Part shown: positions 16,367-25,016 of the stretch, piece by piece | Layout: each line of letters opens with the position of its first letter | Numbering within the stretch: position 1 is the first letter of the stretch | Source of the DNA: JAAURS01 sp044923475 | GTDB lineage: Bacteria; Cyanobacteriota; Cyanobacteriia; Thermosynechococcales; Thermosynechococcaceae | Assembly (NCBI RefSeq): GCF_044923475.1 | Contig: NZ_CP137338.1 | Coordinates: 1,302,001 to 1,366,000, forward strand | Direction: 5' to 3' | DNA: 64,000 bases | Notes under the pieces: generated by a model | The model's input: only the letters and a program-made list of their open reading frames with translations | Told to the model about the DNA's origin: nothing | Databases searched by the model: none | Made by a program: the position numbers and the translations under genes

Positions 16367-18178
16367 TTATTCGTCTTTCAGGCGCAGCACCGCCATAAAC
16401 GCCTCTTGAGGCACATCTACGCGCCCCACAGACTTCATGCGTTTTTTGCCCGCCTTTTGCTTCTCCAGCAGCTTTTTCTTCCGGGAAATATCGCCGCCGT
16501 AGCACTTCGCCAGCACGTCTTTGCGCAACGCCGGGATGCTTTCGCTGGCAATGATCTTAGACCCGATGGCCGCCTGAATGGGGATCTTAAACTGGTGGCG
16601 CGGAATCAGTTCTTTGAGCTTGCTGACCAACGCGCGACCCATATAGTAAGCTTTGTCGCGATGCACGATCGCCGCGAGGGAATCGACCGGGTCGCCGTTG
16701 ATCAAAATGTCCATCTTCACCAGCGTATTTTCGCGATAGCCGATGACGTGGTATTCCATGCTGGCATACCCCCGCGATCGCGATTTCATTTGGTCGAAAA
16801 AGTCTGTGACCACTTCGGCGAGGGGTAGCTCGTAGGTGACGGTGGTGCGTCCTTGGGCGAGGTACTTCATGTCCTTAAATTCCCCGCGTCGGCTTTGAGC
16901 CAGCTCCATCAAGGACCCCACGTACTCTTCCGGGGTAATCATGTCCACCTGGACGTACGGCTCCTCCATTTTTTCGCGGGCTTGGGGTTCGGGGAGCTTG
17001 CTGGGGTTGTCGATCAGTTCTATGTCGCCCTTGAGGGTTGTAACCCGATACACCACGGACGGAGCGGTAATGATGAGGTCGAGGTTGTACTCTCGCTCGA
17101 GGCGCTCCTGCACGATTTCCATGTGTAAAAGTCCCAAGAACCCGCAGCGGAAGCCGAAGCCCATCGCGCTGGAGGTTTCCGGTTCGTAGCGCAGGGCGGC
17201 ATCGTTGAGGCTGAGGCGCTCTAACGCTTCTCTGAGTTCGGGAAACTGCGCTGCATCGATGGGAAACATGCCGCAAAACACCATCGGTTTGGCTTCGACG
17301 TACCCTGGCAACGGTTCCGCTGCGGGTTTGGCCGCGAGGGTGATGGTGTCGCCGACGCGAGCATCGGCAACGGCTTTAATGGCGGCGGCAAAGTAGCCCA
17401 CTTCTCCTGCGTGGAGTTCGTCGACGGGTTTCTGGGTGGGGGACAGGACGCCCAGTTCGTCGATCTCGTATTCCTTGCCCGAAACCATCAAACGGACGCG
17501 ATCGCCCTTCTTGACATTTCCATCCATGACGCGGAAATACACCACCACGCCCCGATACAGGTCGTAGTAACTGTCAAAAATGAGGGCGCGCAGGGGCTGG
17601 TCTACCGTATCGGCAGGGGGCGGCACCTTTTGGACGATCGCCTCTAAAATTTCGGAGATGCCAATGCCCTCTTTGGCGGAGGCTAAAATCGCATCGCTGC
17701 AATCTAAGCCGATAATTTCCTCGACTTCTCCCGCCACGCGATCGGGTTCTGCCCCAGGCAGGTCGATTTTGTTGAGAACGGGGATGATTTCGAGGTTGTT
17801 TTCTAAAGCCAGATATACGTTGGCGAGGGTTTGCGCCTCGACCCCTTGGGAGGCATCCACGACGAGCAAGGCTCCTTCACAGGCGGCAAGGGAGCGAGAC
17901 ACTTCGTAGGTAAAGTCAACGTGACCCGGCGTGTCGATGAGGTTGAGGACGTAGATTTGGCCGTCGGCAGCCGTGTAGTTCATCCGCGCGGCCTGGAGCT
18001 TGATGGTAATACCGCGTTCGCGTTCCAGCTCCATGTTGTCGAGGAACTGCTCTTTCATGTCTCGCGAGCTGACGGTTCCGGTGGCCTGGAGGAGGCGATC
18101 GGCCAGGGTGGACTTGCCGTGGTCGATGTGAGCGATGATCGAAAAATTGCGAATCCGAGAAACGGGAACCTCAGTCAT
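16367..18178 (-). CDS. lepA: elongation factor 4 (LepA)
   Basis: Translational GTPase that back-translocates or remodels ribosomes. GTP-binding motifs are intact: AHIDHGKSTLADRLL (G1), the DTPGH of domain I (G3) and NKIDLPGAEP (G4). The C-terminal EF4-specific domain ends near KKLLEKQKAGKKRMK. The frame continues upstream to 18241, but ATG 18178 is chosen because it gives MTEVPVSRIRNFSIIAHIDHG, the family N terminus, and the normal length of about 603. It is transcribed away from the metal-sensor gene at 18373. Confidence 0.97.
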   Translation of the reverse strand: MTEVPVSRIRNFSIIAHIDHGKSTLADRLLQATGTVSSRDMKEQFLDNMELERERGITIKLQAARMNYTAADGQIYVLNLIDTPGHVDFTYEVSRSLAACEGALLVVDASQGVEAQTLANVYLALENNLEIIPVLNKIDLPGAEPDRVAGEVEEIIGLDCSDAILASAKEGIGISEILEAIVQKVPPPADTVDQPLRALIFDSYYDLYRGVVVYFRVMDGNVKKGDRVRLMVSGKEYEIDELGVLSPTQKPVDELHAGEVGYFAAAIKAVADARVGDTITLAAKPAAEPLPGYVEAKPMVFCGMFPIDAAQFPELREALERLSLNDAALRYEPETSSAMGFGFRCGFLGLLHMEIVQERLEREYNLDLIITAPSVVYRVTTLKGDIELIDNPSKLPEPQAREKMEEPYVQVDMITPEEYVGSLMELAQSRRGEFKDMKYLAQGRTTVTYELPLAEVVTDFFDQMKSRSRGYASMEYHVIGYRENTLVKMDILINGDPVDSLAAIVHRDKAYYMGRALVSKLKELIPRHQFKIPIQAAIGSKIIASESIPALRKDVLAKCYGGDISRKKKLLEKQKAGKKRMKSVGRVDVPQEAFMAVLRLKDE

Positions 18179-18372
18179 AAGCCTGCATGCCAACCACCAC
18201 AAAGAATCGGCGCAATGTTGCCGCAAATTACATTCTGACAAACTTTAGCGCTTCATGACGATTTTCCCCTAAAGTCTTATTCGAGGGAGGGATGCTGGGG
18301 GTTGCAGCGCGGGGCGCTTGAAGGGCGAGGCGTTAAATGTGCAAGCACTGTACTGTATGAATTTCAGCTATA

Positions 18373-18750
18373 TTGGTAAAGCATCCCAGCCGTTTTTGCT
18401 CAAAGTTTTTGGATAAATCAGCCGCCCGTTCATCGAGTCATTCCCACGCATTGCCCTCAACCGACAGCAGTCATACTCACGTCCATAGCGAGGAGTCGCT
18501 GCGGGGCATCATCAATCGGCTTTCGCGGGTTGAGGGGCATGTGCGCGGCATTAAGACAATGGTGCAGGAGAGCCGCCCTTGTCCAGATGTGTTGGTGCAA
18601 ATTGCGGCGGTGCGCGGTGCCTTAGACCGGGTGGCGCGCATCATTTTGGACGAGCATTTGACGGAATGCGTGGCCAGAGCTGCTGGGGCAGGCAACATCG
18701 ATGCAGAAATCGCTCAGCTTAAGGCAGCGCTCGATCGGTTTTTGGACTAA
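18373..18750 (+). CDS. CsoR/RcnR family metal-sensing repressor, InrS-like
   Basis: DUF156 helical tetrameric repressor. The core reads LRGIINRLSRVEGHVRGIKTM, then Cys in SRPCPDVL, then His and Cys in DEHLTECV, the Cys-His-Cys set used for Cu or Ni. An N-terminal His-rich stretch (SHSHAL, SHTHVHS) is like the cyanobacterial nickel sensor InrS, which uses an extra N-terminal His. The frame opens at TTG 18373; no ATG lies upstream of the core, so the true start is uncertain (TTG 18409 is another option). No metal exporter is adjacent; the metal specificity is an inference. Confidence 0.8.
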   Translation: MVKHPSRFCSKFLDKSAARSSSHSHALPSTDSSHTHVHSEESLRGIINRLSRVEGHVRGIKTMVQESRPCPDVLVQIAAVRGALDRVARIILDEHLTECVARAAGAGNIDAEIAQLKAALDRFLD

Positions 18751-18772
18751 TTTGATGTAGGAAAATGGAAAG

Positions 18773-19063
18773 ATGACGACTGAACGGTGGACAGATGAGA
18801 TGCTCGATCGGTTAGTGGGCAGCATTAGCACCTTGGCCGAAGTGTCTGAGCGGAATACCTGTGACATCTCAGACTTAACATCTTCGGTTGAGAGTTTGGC
18901 TAATATAGCTCAGATTAACCAACAAAACTTTGAGGTCATCTTTACCGAGCTGCAACGTCAGAGTGCAGACATCCGAGAAATGCAGGCTGAAGTAAGAGGA
19001 CTTCAGGCTGAAAATTGCCGTATTTTGGATCGGCTGATTAATCGCAATGGTGAAGATAGTTGA
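18773..19063 (+). CDS. small coiled-coil protein, unknown function
   Basis: 96 residues opening MTTERWTDEMLDRLVGS and continuing as a heptad-like coiled coil with many Gln/Glu/Leu (FEVIFTELQRQ, IREMQAEVRGLQAEN). Short cyanobacterial proteins with a WTDEMLD start are common, but no function is established that I know of. It begins 22 bases after the metal-sensor gene and ends at a strong terminator, so the two may share a transcript. Confidence 0.65.
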   Translation: MTTERWTDEMLDRLVGSISTLAEVSERNTCDISDLTSSVESLANIAQINQQNFEVIFTELQRQSADIREMQAEVRGLQAENCRILDRLINRNGEDS

Positions 19064-19071
19064 TAAAAGAA

Positions 19072-19106
19072 AACAGTAGGGAAGATGTTCCTCCCTACTG
19101 TTTTTT
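19072..19106 (+). terminator. strong rho-independent terminator
   Basis: Perfect 11-bp stem AACAGTAGGGA (19072-19082) and TCCCTACTGTT (19092-19102), 9-base loop, six T residues (19101-19106). It closes the unit 18373-19063; read on the other strand it lies beyond the pilin gene end and might serve both. Confidence 0.92.
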
Positions 19107-19168
19107 ATGTTGTCTCAATTGAATAAGTTTTATTCAATTCGATCGACGAACGACTTGTATTGGCAATG

Positions 19169-20980
19169 TTAACTCTTGGCTGTCACAGGAGCAACAAGTT
19201 TCCAAGCAGGGACATTAACAGTGGTTTCTTTACAAGGAGTGCCTGGAACAGGGGTGCAGACAAGCACTCCTGTATTTTTGTTATAGAGCTTCTCGTCATT
19301 TGCTGTAGAGTTGCCAGGGGTGCAACCATCAGACCCATTGCCGAGACCATTATTGCACTTACCCTTATCTGTACTAGTCGTCGTTGACGAACTTGAAGTT
19401 GACGAACCTGAAGTTGACGAACCTGAAGTTGACGAACCTGAAGTTGACGAACTTGAAGTTGACGAAGTCGTAGTAGGTGTGATTTCAGCCAATACAATCA
19501 GATCTTGCATATCGTAAGTCGATTGAGTTTTATTTGTCGTATAGAACTCGTACAGATAAATAACCTGATTAGACGGAAGCGTAATTTTGCCATTAGAGAC
19601 AAGATTATTGTTCTTTAGAACATCTGCTACAGAGGTCTGTGCAGCGTATGGACTGACACTAGGAACATCATCGCCATTCTTTAAGACTGCAACCGTAGGA
19701 CTATAAGTGGTAGTAGTTACGACAGGTGTTTGAACCGCCTTTTGCTCATAGCCTTTGAGTGTGCCATTTTTTTTGTAAATCGGCTTGGTGAGGTCATCTA
19801 CATATGTAGTATTGTATGTGGTAGTAGTCTCCGTGCGCGTATTTAAGTCATTTGAATTGGTAGAAGTGGGGCAGTAACGAATACCTTGTGAAGAACTGGT
19901 GTTGTAGGTATTGGGGCTACTAGCAAGATGGCTACATCCAGTGATTGAGAGACTAGTATCGCCTGTAACAGTGAAGGTCTGGCTTTGATTCACTGCTGGT
20001 AGCGCTGAACTTGTGACGGTACCGCCGCTAAGGTTTATGGTTCCAGAAACTTGATCGGCTTTATAATATTCAATGGCAAGCGTTTTGATTGTTATGGTTG
20101 ACTGTGTAGGAACTTCAACATTGCCATTCGAAATCGTGAAGATAGGGGGTGCGGGAGGCGTTACGGTTGGGGTGTCAGTAGGAGTGTCCGTAGGGGTGTC
20201 GGTTGGGGTAGTTGAAAAAGCAGAAAGATCGGCAGTAGCACCGCTGTTGGGGGCATAGGATGAAGCGATGACTGTTGTTTTTCTGGATGAAGCATCCATT
20301 CCAATCTTGAAATTCTCCGCACCATTTAGAACCTTAGCAATCTTTCCATTCTGGAAAATCTGTGCGGATTTTCCTGACGAATCTACGCAAACTTTAAAGC
20401 CATAATCTCCAATTCCAGTTTCCCCACTCGCACATGATGGTGCAGTTCCAGCATCAGCAGACTGAATCTGGTCGACAACAGCTTCAGCAATCCAGGTGTC
20501 GGGGGTATTTGCATCTGCATAGCTTCCATTAGCGTTATAGGCAGGACCCCAGCGATAGATTACCCTTGGCCCTTTCCACTTGCCTGCTGCAGGCTTTGCA
20601 GCAAAGTATACGATAGGCGTTGAAGAACCGCTGGGAAGATTAATCATCAAAACTTTTGTAATGCTTCCATCGACCTTGCCAGCATAAGCTGCTTCAAAGG
20701 AAGCAGGAAGCGTAACGGAGTCGATGTCACTCACAACCCCATTGCCCTGTCTGATTTCAGCAGCCATAAAATCGCTAGAGCGGTTTAATTCTGTTCTTCG
20801 ATCGCTTCTTGCATTGGTTGCCGTGCTCGTACTAATCATGCTGGCAACTCCATAACCAGCACCTGCAACAACAATGGTAGTCAGAGCGCCGCCAATCATC
20901 AAATCCATCAGTGCAAAGCCACGGTTAGAAGACTTTTTGAAGGTCTTACGCTGCAACCTGTTCGCTAAGTTAATTCGCAT
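19169..20980 (-). CDS. PilW/HpsC-like large minor pseudopilin
   Basis: 603-residue prepilin-like protein. The N terminus has a basic leader (NRLQRKTFKKSSNRG) and a class III-type prepilin site NRGFALMDLM, followed by the hydrophobic helix (IGGALTTIVVAGAGYGV). The position +5 residue is Asp (FALMD) rather than Glu. The rest is a large Ser/Thr-rich secreted domain with two low-complexity spans: TDTP repeats (about 255-275) and SSTSG repeats (about 502-530). Size and neighbours match the cyanobacterial minor pilin operons (slr2015-2018 type in Synechocystis, hps genes in filamentous species). It is last in the four-gene cluster. Assembly into pili or polysaccharide secretion is inferred. Confidence 0.75.
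   Translation of the reverse strand: MRINLANRLQRKTFKKSSNRGFALMDLMIGGALTTIVVAGAGYGVASMISTSTATNARSDRRTELNRSSDFMAAEIRQGNGVVSDIDSVTLPASFEAAYAGKVDGSITKVLMINLPSGSSTPIVYFAAKPAAGKWKGPRVIYRWGPAYNANGSYADANTPDTWIAEAVVDQIQSADAGTAPSCASGETGIGDYGFKVCVDSSGKSAQIFQNGKIAKVLNGAENFKIGMDASSRKTTVIASSYAPNSGATADLSAFSTTPTDTPTDTPTDTPTVTPPAPPIFTISNGNVEVPTQSTITIKTLAIEYYKADQVSGTINLSGGTVTSSALPAVNQSQTFTVTGDTSLSITGCSHLASSPNTYNTSSSQGIRYCPTSTNSNDLNTRTETTTTYNTTYVDDLTKPIYKKNGTLKGYEQKAVQTPVVTTTTYSPTVAVLKNGDDVPSVSPYAAQTSVADVLKNNNLVSNGKITLPSNQVIYLYEFYTTNKTQSTYDMQDLIVLAEITPTTTSSTSSSSTSGSSTSGSSTSGSSTSSSSTTTSTDKGKCNNGLGNGSDGCTPGNSTANDEKLYNKNTGVLVCTPVPGTPCKETTVNVPAWKLVAPVTAKS
19382..19467. repeat. 15-bp tandem repeat inside the PilW-like gene
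   Basis: Unit GTTGACGAACTTGAA or its variant with CCTGAA, about 5.7 copies from 19382 to 19467. On the coding (minus) strand it encodes SSTSG/SSTSS repeats. Copies differ only by T/C at one position, so the array is young and its copy number may vary. Confidence 0.9.
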
Positions 20981-21590
20981 AATGCGTTTGTTCCTCTCAA
21001 GAGTAGTAGTAATCGTGATTAAAGTGGGGTCGAGTAAGCGGTATTGATTAAGCCAGAATGCGATATGGAATGGTACGGGTTACAACGCCATCCCCTGACC
21101 GTAAAGCCAAGGTTCCAAAAAGGAAATAAAAAAAGATTGATGCATAACTCGCCACCTTAGTTGAGTATAAAAATCTGTTTCGTCCCCCCAAAATGCTGCT
21201 TTTAGCTCAAAGTTAATTCAAAAAGCAACATTGCTATTGCAAGTCAGTTGTTATCAGAAGTACTTCACCTCAACAAGGTCTTGCTATATTTATTCTATTT
21301 TCAGAGAAAAATATCTTTATGGCATTCGTAAAAACACGGATCTTTTCGATCTGAAACACTTTTAAAGTATGCATAAATGTTATTGCTATTTATCTATCTA
21401 TTTATGCATCTATTATTTTAGATAATACTTCTAAATAAAATTAAGTGGAGCATTCATGCAACATAAAATCTTAGAATCTTAGATAGAGGTTAAAAAGGTT
21501 CGTGGACATTACACTAGACGATCTCTTCGCCCCTATTTCTTGTAGCTCAATAAGGCTTTGTTCTGGGGTTAAACGTGTAAATTGCTACAA
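20981..21590. other. AT-rich gap between pilin genes
   Basis: 610 bases between the PilW-like and FimT-like genes, with no long frame. One short minus-strand frame at 21048-21155 is listed separately. The remainder (about 21170-21590) is very AT-rich with T and A runs and no visible terminator or repeat. Confidence 0.6.
21048..21155 (-). CDS. possible 35-residue membrane peptide or gene remnant
   Basis: Starting at GTG 21155, the frame gives a hydrophobic stretch (SIFFYFLFGTLALRSGDG) followed by VVTRTIPYRILA and TAA. It looks protein-like rather than random, and could be a small membrane protein of the pilin operon or the end of a decayed gene. There is no ATG and the match to any family is not known to me. 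Confidence 0.25.
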   Translation of the reverse strand: MASYASIFFYFLFGTLALRSGDGVVTRTIPYRILA

Positions 21591-22175
21591 CTATGTTGCA
21601 ATACATTGATTTGCTACAGCTTCTAACTCAGCATCTGTAGAATCACTGTCTACAGTCAACGGCAACGTACCCGTATAATTACCATTTTTGATATCAGCCA
21701 TTCCCTTAGAAACAGCTATGCACTTCTTGATGCCGTTCGTTGTGTTATCATTCCGGTAAACTATAATGGTTGCCGTTTCCGGGGTTATGTTTACAGTTCC
21801 TACGGCAAGAAACGTTATGGTTGTGCCAGTACTCCCACCAGTTCCGGCAAGTTGAAGATTGCTATTTGAAATGCCAACATCTTGATTTTCTTGAATATTT
21901 CTAGTTCCTTTAGGCAAGCATCCTGCATCTGGAGAACTCACTTGAGTTTCTGTAATCAAGACACTGCAGGATTTATTTTTTCTGGCTGCTGTTGACTTCG
22001 CTTCCTCTAAGGCTCCTTCAATTTTGGTGGCTATATCAGTAATTTTCTTGTTATTAACCCATGTCATAAAACTGGGTAGAGCTATTGAAGCAACAATGCC
22101 AGTAATTAATATCGTGACCAACGCTTCAATCAAAGTAAATCCTAGGTTTTGATTTTTGCTCGTTCTGCTCTTCAC
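21591..22175 (-). CDS. GspH/FimT-like minor pseudopilin
   Basis: 194 residues with a type IV prepilin leader: basic start MKSRTSKNQN, cleavage site LGFTLIEAL with Glu at +5, and the hydrophobic helix TILITGIVASIALPSFM. The next part (NNKKITDIATKIEGALEEAKSTAARKN) matches the FimT/GspH helical extension, with a cysteine pair further on (SCSVLI, AGCLPKG) that could form a disulfide. Function is inferred to be priming or adhesion in type IV pili. Third gene of the cluster, 266 bases after the PilV-like gene. Confidence 0.82.
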   Translation of the reverse strand: MKSRTSKNQNLGFTLIEALVTILITGIVASIALPSFMTWVNNKKITDIATKIEGALEEAKSTAARKNKSCSVLITETQVSSPDAGCLPKGTRNIQENQDVGISNSNLQLAGTGGSTGTTITFLAVGTVNITPETATIIVYRNDNTTNGIKKCIAVSKGMADIKNGNYTGTLPLTVDSDSTDAELEAVANQCIAT

Positions 22176-22441
22176 TTTTGCCTCTGTATAATCAAGATAA
22201 TGAATTAAAGATTTTGCTTTTAAAAAAGTTGCTTTTACTCATGGAACTTAATTCATAAATTATGACTATGATTATTTTGCTGTTTTTTTATGAAAATTGA
22301 ATTCAAGACTTGCTTTAAAGATATTTTTAATATTATTTCAAATCGTAAGTTCATAAACTATTGTATCAATCTTCCCTTTAAGTGATGGAGGTGGCTAGAT
22401 CGATCGTTATTACTTGAAATAATCCAGATAGAGTTCATCTT

Positions 22442-23017
22442 TTATCTACAATAAAAAGAGGCTCCAGGAATAATCTCCGTATAGAAAGTCGAGATCGGAT
22501 CTGTTGTCGTCGTCCCTCGGAATAATTGGTAATTAATCTGAAGGATATTGTAGGGCACAGTACTATTCACAGTCGCAGTTCTGACTAAGCTATAGGTTTT
22601 AGTGCCTGAAAGGCCACTTTTTGTAACAGGCGTGGTACTGCTAATAAGTCCAGTACTCATTGTTTGATCTTTTAAAAGCTGGGCATAGCCTTTTGTGGGA
22701 TCTGTGCCAGGATTGCATAGGTCGGAAGCAGTGTTAACTGTGTATTTGGATGAAGCGCTATCATAGCCCATTGCAACACTTCGGTTTGCAATCTCTGAAA
22801 TCTCTTCAATGTCTTGCTCTATTAGTCGAGTTGCATCGGCAACTTCGTCCCCGCGTATTTTTATGGAGGTTGCCATTACAATCGCCTGCATCGAAATGGC
22901 TGTAAAGATCGAGACCAAAAGAATGCCAACCACAACCTCGATCATAGTAAACCCTTGGGCAGTTTGGCGCTTTAGCTTTCCCTGCATGAGGTGTGATTGA
23001 TATTTCATCAAAAACAT
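22442..23017 (-). CDS. PilV/HpsB-like minor pseudopilin
   Basis: 191 residues. Leader MFLMKYQSHLMQGKLKRQTAQ precedes the prepilin cleavage site QGFTMIEVV (Glu at +5) and hydrophobic helix GILLVSIFTAISMQAIVM. The following region (RLIEQDIEEISEIANRS) and the short Cys-containing C terminus (GASFYCR) fit PilV-type pseudopilins annotated HpsB in filamentous cyanobacteria. Start may be ATG 23017 or the next Met (23008). It lies 63 bases downstream of the PilX-like gene. Confidence 0.8.
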   Translation of the reverse strand: MFLMKYQSHLMQGKLKRQTAQGFTMIEVVVGILLVSIFTAISMQAIVMATSIKIRGDEVADATRLIEQDIEEISEIANRSVAMGYDSASSKYTVNTASDLCNPGTDPTKGYAQLLKDQTMSTGLISSTTPVTKSGLSGTKTYSLVRTATVNSTVPYNILQINYQLFRGTTTTDPISTFYTEIIPGASFYCR

Positions 23018-23080
23018 AGCAATACCTACAAAGTCTATAAATAGTTGAAACTTCAGCGTGCTCGAAAAATGGGCGAGTAA

Positions 23081-24418
23081 TTAGCTGTCAGACTGGATTT
23101 GCCATACGCTGCTTGGGCCAATGCTAGGATTGAGCGGGGGGACGGTAAGACCTGTGACTGCGTAGTCTGATGTTGTCGTGACTGCTGTGCTCCAAGTTGT
23201 ACGGGGCGAGTTTAGAATTGTCGTACCAGATACTCCCCCATTCCAATTTTGAACCCAGTAAATGCTGGTGTTTGTAGCACCACTGCCGCAGTCTTGAGTG
23301 GTTGCAGTGCCGCTATTCTCAAAGTTCACGGTGTATCCTGGCAGGTGGAAAAATACGTCGCAAGTCGCCGTACTGCGATCGAGCGTTAAAGTTGGTGATG
23401 GTGTGACGCTGGCAGATTGGGGATATATTCTGAAGTCAAAGGGGCCGCAATTTGTAAGACTTCCACTTGCCCCACATTGATTGACAATAACTTTATCTCT
23501 TAAATCAATATTGCCTGTCACCCAAAGCCAAACTCTTTTGCCTGGAGCAATCTTCAACGAACTGTCAAAGGAGTTCACAATGTACTTATAAACTCCATCA
23601 GTATCTGCCGTATCGCTCGCGCGAGGAAGTTCCTTGCCAGGGACGTCAGTATTGGATGAGATGTTATTTAGCGTGTAAAAAGTTCCTGTTGTTGGTATGG
23701 CCTTAGCCGAAGGCATGGTCTGAGGCGTTATGATATTGAGGTATTTAGAGCCACCGCTGGGAAATGTAGCGTCTGTAGCAGAGGCACAAGTACTGGAAGT
23801 ACGAACCGCATCGGACTGAATTTGTGGGCTACCCGTTATGGAACCCGTTACCCACACAGCAGCAGCAGGCACTTCGTTAGAGACGGCAATTGGAATAGTT
23901 GCTTGTATCCTCGATTTAGCCTCACTAGCCTGGCCTCTGTTTACGATTCCTTCAACAGTTAATATGCCTGATGAGCCAGTGTAGCTAACGAGTCTATATT
24001 CTCCAATTGTTCCAGCAGATTTCCAATCGTTGGTTGCAAAAGCAGTGACAGCAGTTCTGTCATCAGGACATAGGTTTGTAATATTATTGGGGTACCCCCA
24101 GCTAGTCCCTGTCGTATCCGTACATGTTCCGTAGCCAGAGCTAGGCCAGGCAGCGCAGGCTTGAGTTGTTATAACTGCTCGGTAGCGATTCAGAAAATCT
24201 TGGATTTTGACAGCACCGTTTTCGGCGGCAATACGCGCCTGTGCAGAGAGTCTCTTATCGACAGAAACAGATCCATCATTCTGCGACTTCACTACAGCTG
24301 TCATTGCCAACAAAAGCATTACTAATCCCATTCCTAGCGCGATCGGGATGGCAAACCCCTTTTCGGTATTGGTCGTCTTAACGGAATTAGGAACTTGATT
24401 TCTCATAGCAGATCGCAT
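23081..24418 (-). CDS. PilX-like pilus assembly protein with large secreted domain
   Basis: 445 residues, first gene of the cluster. The N terminus is NTEKGFAIPIALGMGLVMLLLAMTAVVK, given here by its features: a prepilin-like Gly-Phe junction, no Glu at +5, one hydrophobic helix, then a helical stretch (DKRLSAQARIAAENGAVKIQDFL) typical of PilX N-terminal domains. The remainder is a Ser/Thr-rich beta-type domain with several Cys (NQCGASGSLTNCGPFDF, TTQDCGSG). No Walker or catalytic motif. The related Synechocystis and hps clusters begin or end with a similar large protein. Role in minor pilin priming or adhesion is inferred. Confidence 0.72.
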   Translation of the reverse strand: MRSAMRNQVPNSVKTTNTEKGFAIPIALGMGLVMLLLAMTAVVKSQNDGSVSVDKRLSAQARIAAENGAVKIQDFLNRYRAVITTQACAAWPSSGYGTCTDTTGTSWGYPNNITNLCPDDRTAVTAFATNDWKSAGTIGEYRLVSYTGSSGILTVEGIVNRGQASEAKSRIQATIPIAVSNEVPAAAVWVTGSITGSPQIQSDAVRTSSTCASATDATFPSGGSKYLNIITPQTMPSAKAIPTTGTFYTLNNISSNTDVPGKELPRASDTADTDGVYKYIVNSFDSSLKIAPGKRVWLWVTGNIDLRDKVIVNQCGASGSLTNCGPFDFRIYPQSASVTPSPTLTLDRSTATCDVFFHLPGYTVNFENSGTATTQDCGSGATNTSIYWVQNWNGGVSGTTILNSPRTTWSTAVTTTSDYAVTGLTVPPLNPSIGPSSVWQIQSDS

Positions 24419-25016
24419 CGGTACAGTCCCTGACTGAAGTCCAAACAGGATTAAGAATTGAGTGACTATATTATTTATTCCCCAAAACTAAATTAATCTG
24501 ACAATATTAGTGACCGTATTTTTACGGATTTATCTTGAGTGTAAAGTTTCTATTTATGTATCAATGATGTAGATTTTTTTGTCTAAACAGTTAAAGTGTG
24601 GCATTTTAATCTTTTTTGCTAAATATCATTGTCATTCGCTTGCGATGTGTATGGATGCTACTCGTGCAGACTTGTAAAAGTCGTTAGGCAGTTCTTAGGA
24701 AACAGGACAGAGGTCAAGCTGCTAGCTAGCTTTTTGATGTTCTCTTCGCCTCAAAAGCTGCATCTCGATTGTTGCAACGCCCATATTTTTAATTCATTTC
24801 AAGGTAAGTCATACTTTATGTGGCTTAAGGCCATTTCCAGGAAAAAGCTTGCCGCTGGCTTCGACTCCGCTCAGCCAGCTAGAGACTGTTCTCTGAGGTT
24901 ATTGGAGGGTATAACCTTTCCTGTACATCACCTAAGCTGAAAGTCAGAAAAATTACACCCCCACCTCATAACGGCAGAATGCATTACCTTATAAACAGTC
25001 TTCGCGCCCTAGTCAC
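24419..25016. other. AT-rich divergent intergenic region
   Basis: 598 bases between the pilin cluster (minus) and the PF04339-type gene (plus). It must contain the promoter of the pilin cluster. It has one hairpin at 24854-24879. A 103-codon plus-strand frame at 24629-24940 has poor, Cys-rich composition and is not counted as a gene. No CRP-type palindrome was found by eye. Confidence 0.5.
24854..24879. repeat. hairpin with TTCGACTCCGCTCA loop
   Basis: Stem GCTGGC (24854-24859) and GCCAGC (24874-24879) around a TTCGACTCCGCTCA loop. The loop sequence is like the TTCGACT(A/C/T)CGCTCAGC interspersed repeats widespread in cyanobacterial genomes. It stands out as GC-rich in AT-rich surroundings. 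Confidence 0.55.

Noticed and set aside
19183..19497. 104-codon minus-strand frame made mainly of RQLQV repeats
   Set aside because: It is the 15-bp repeat of the PilW-like gene read in another frame.
24629..24940. 103-codon plus-strand frame upstream of the PF04339 gene
   Set aside because: Odd, Cys-rich composition, no Shine-Dalgarno, spans a repeat hairpin; not convincing.
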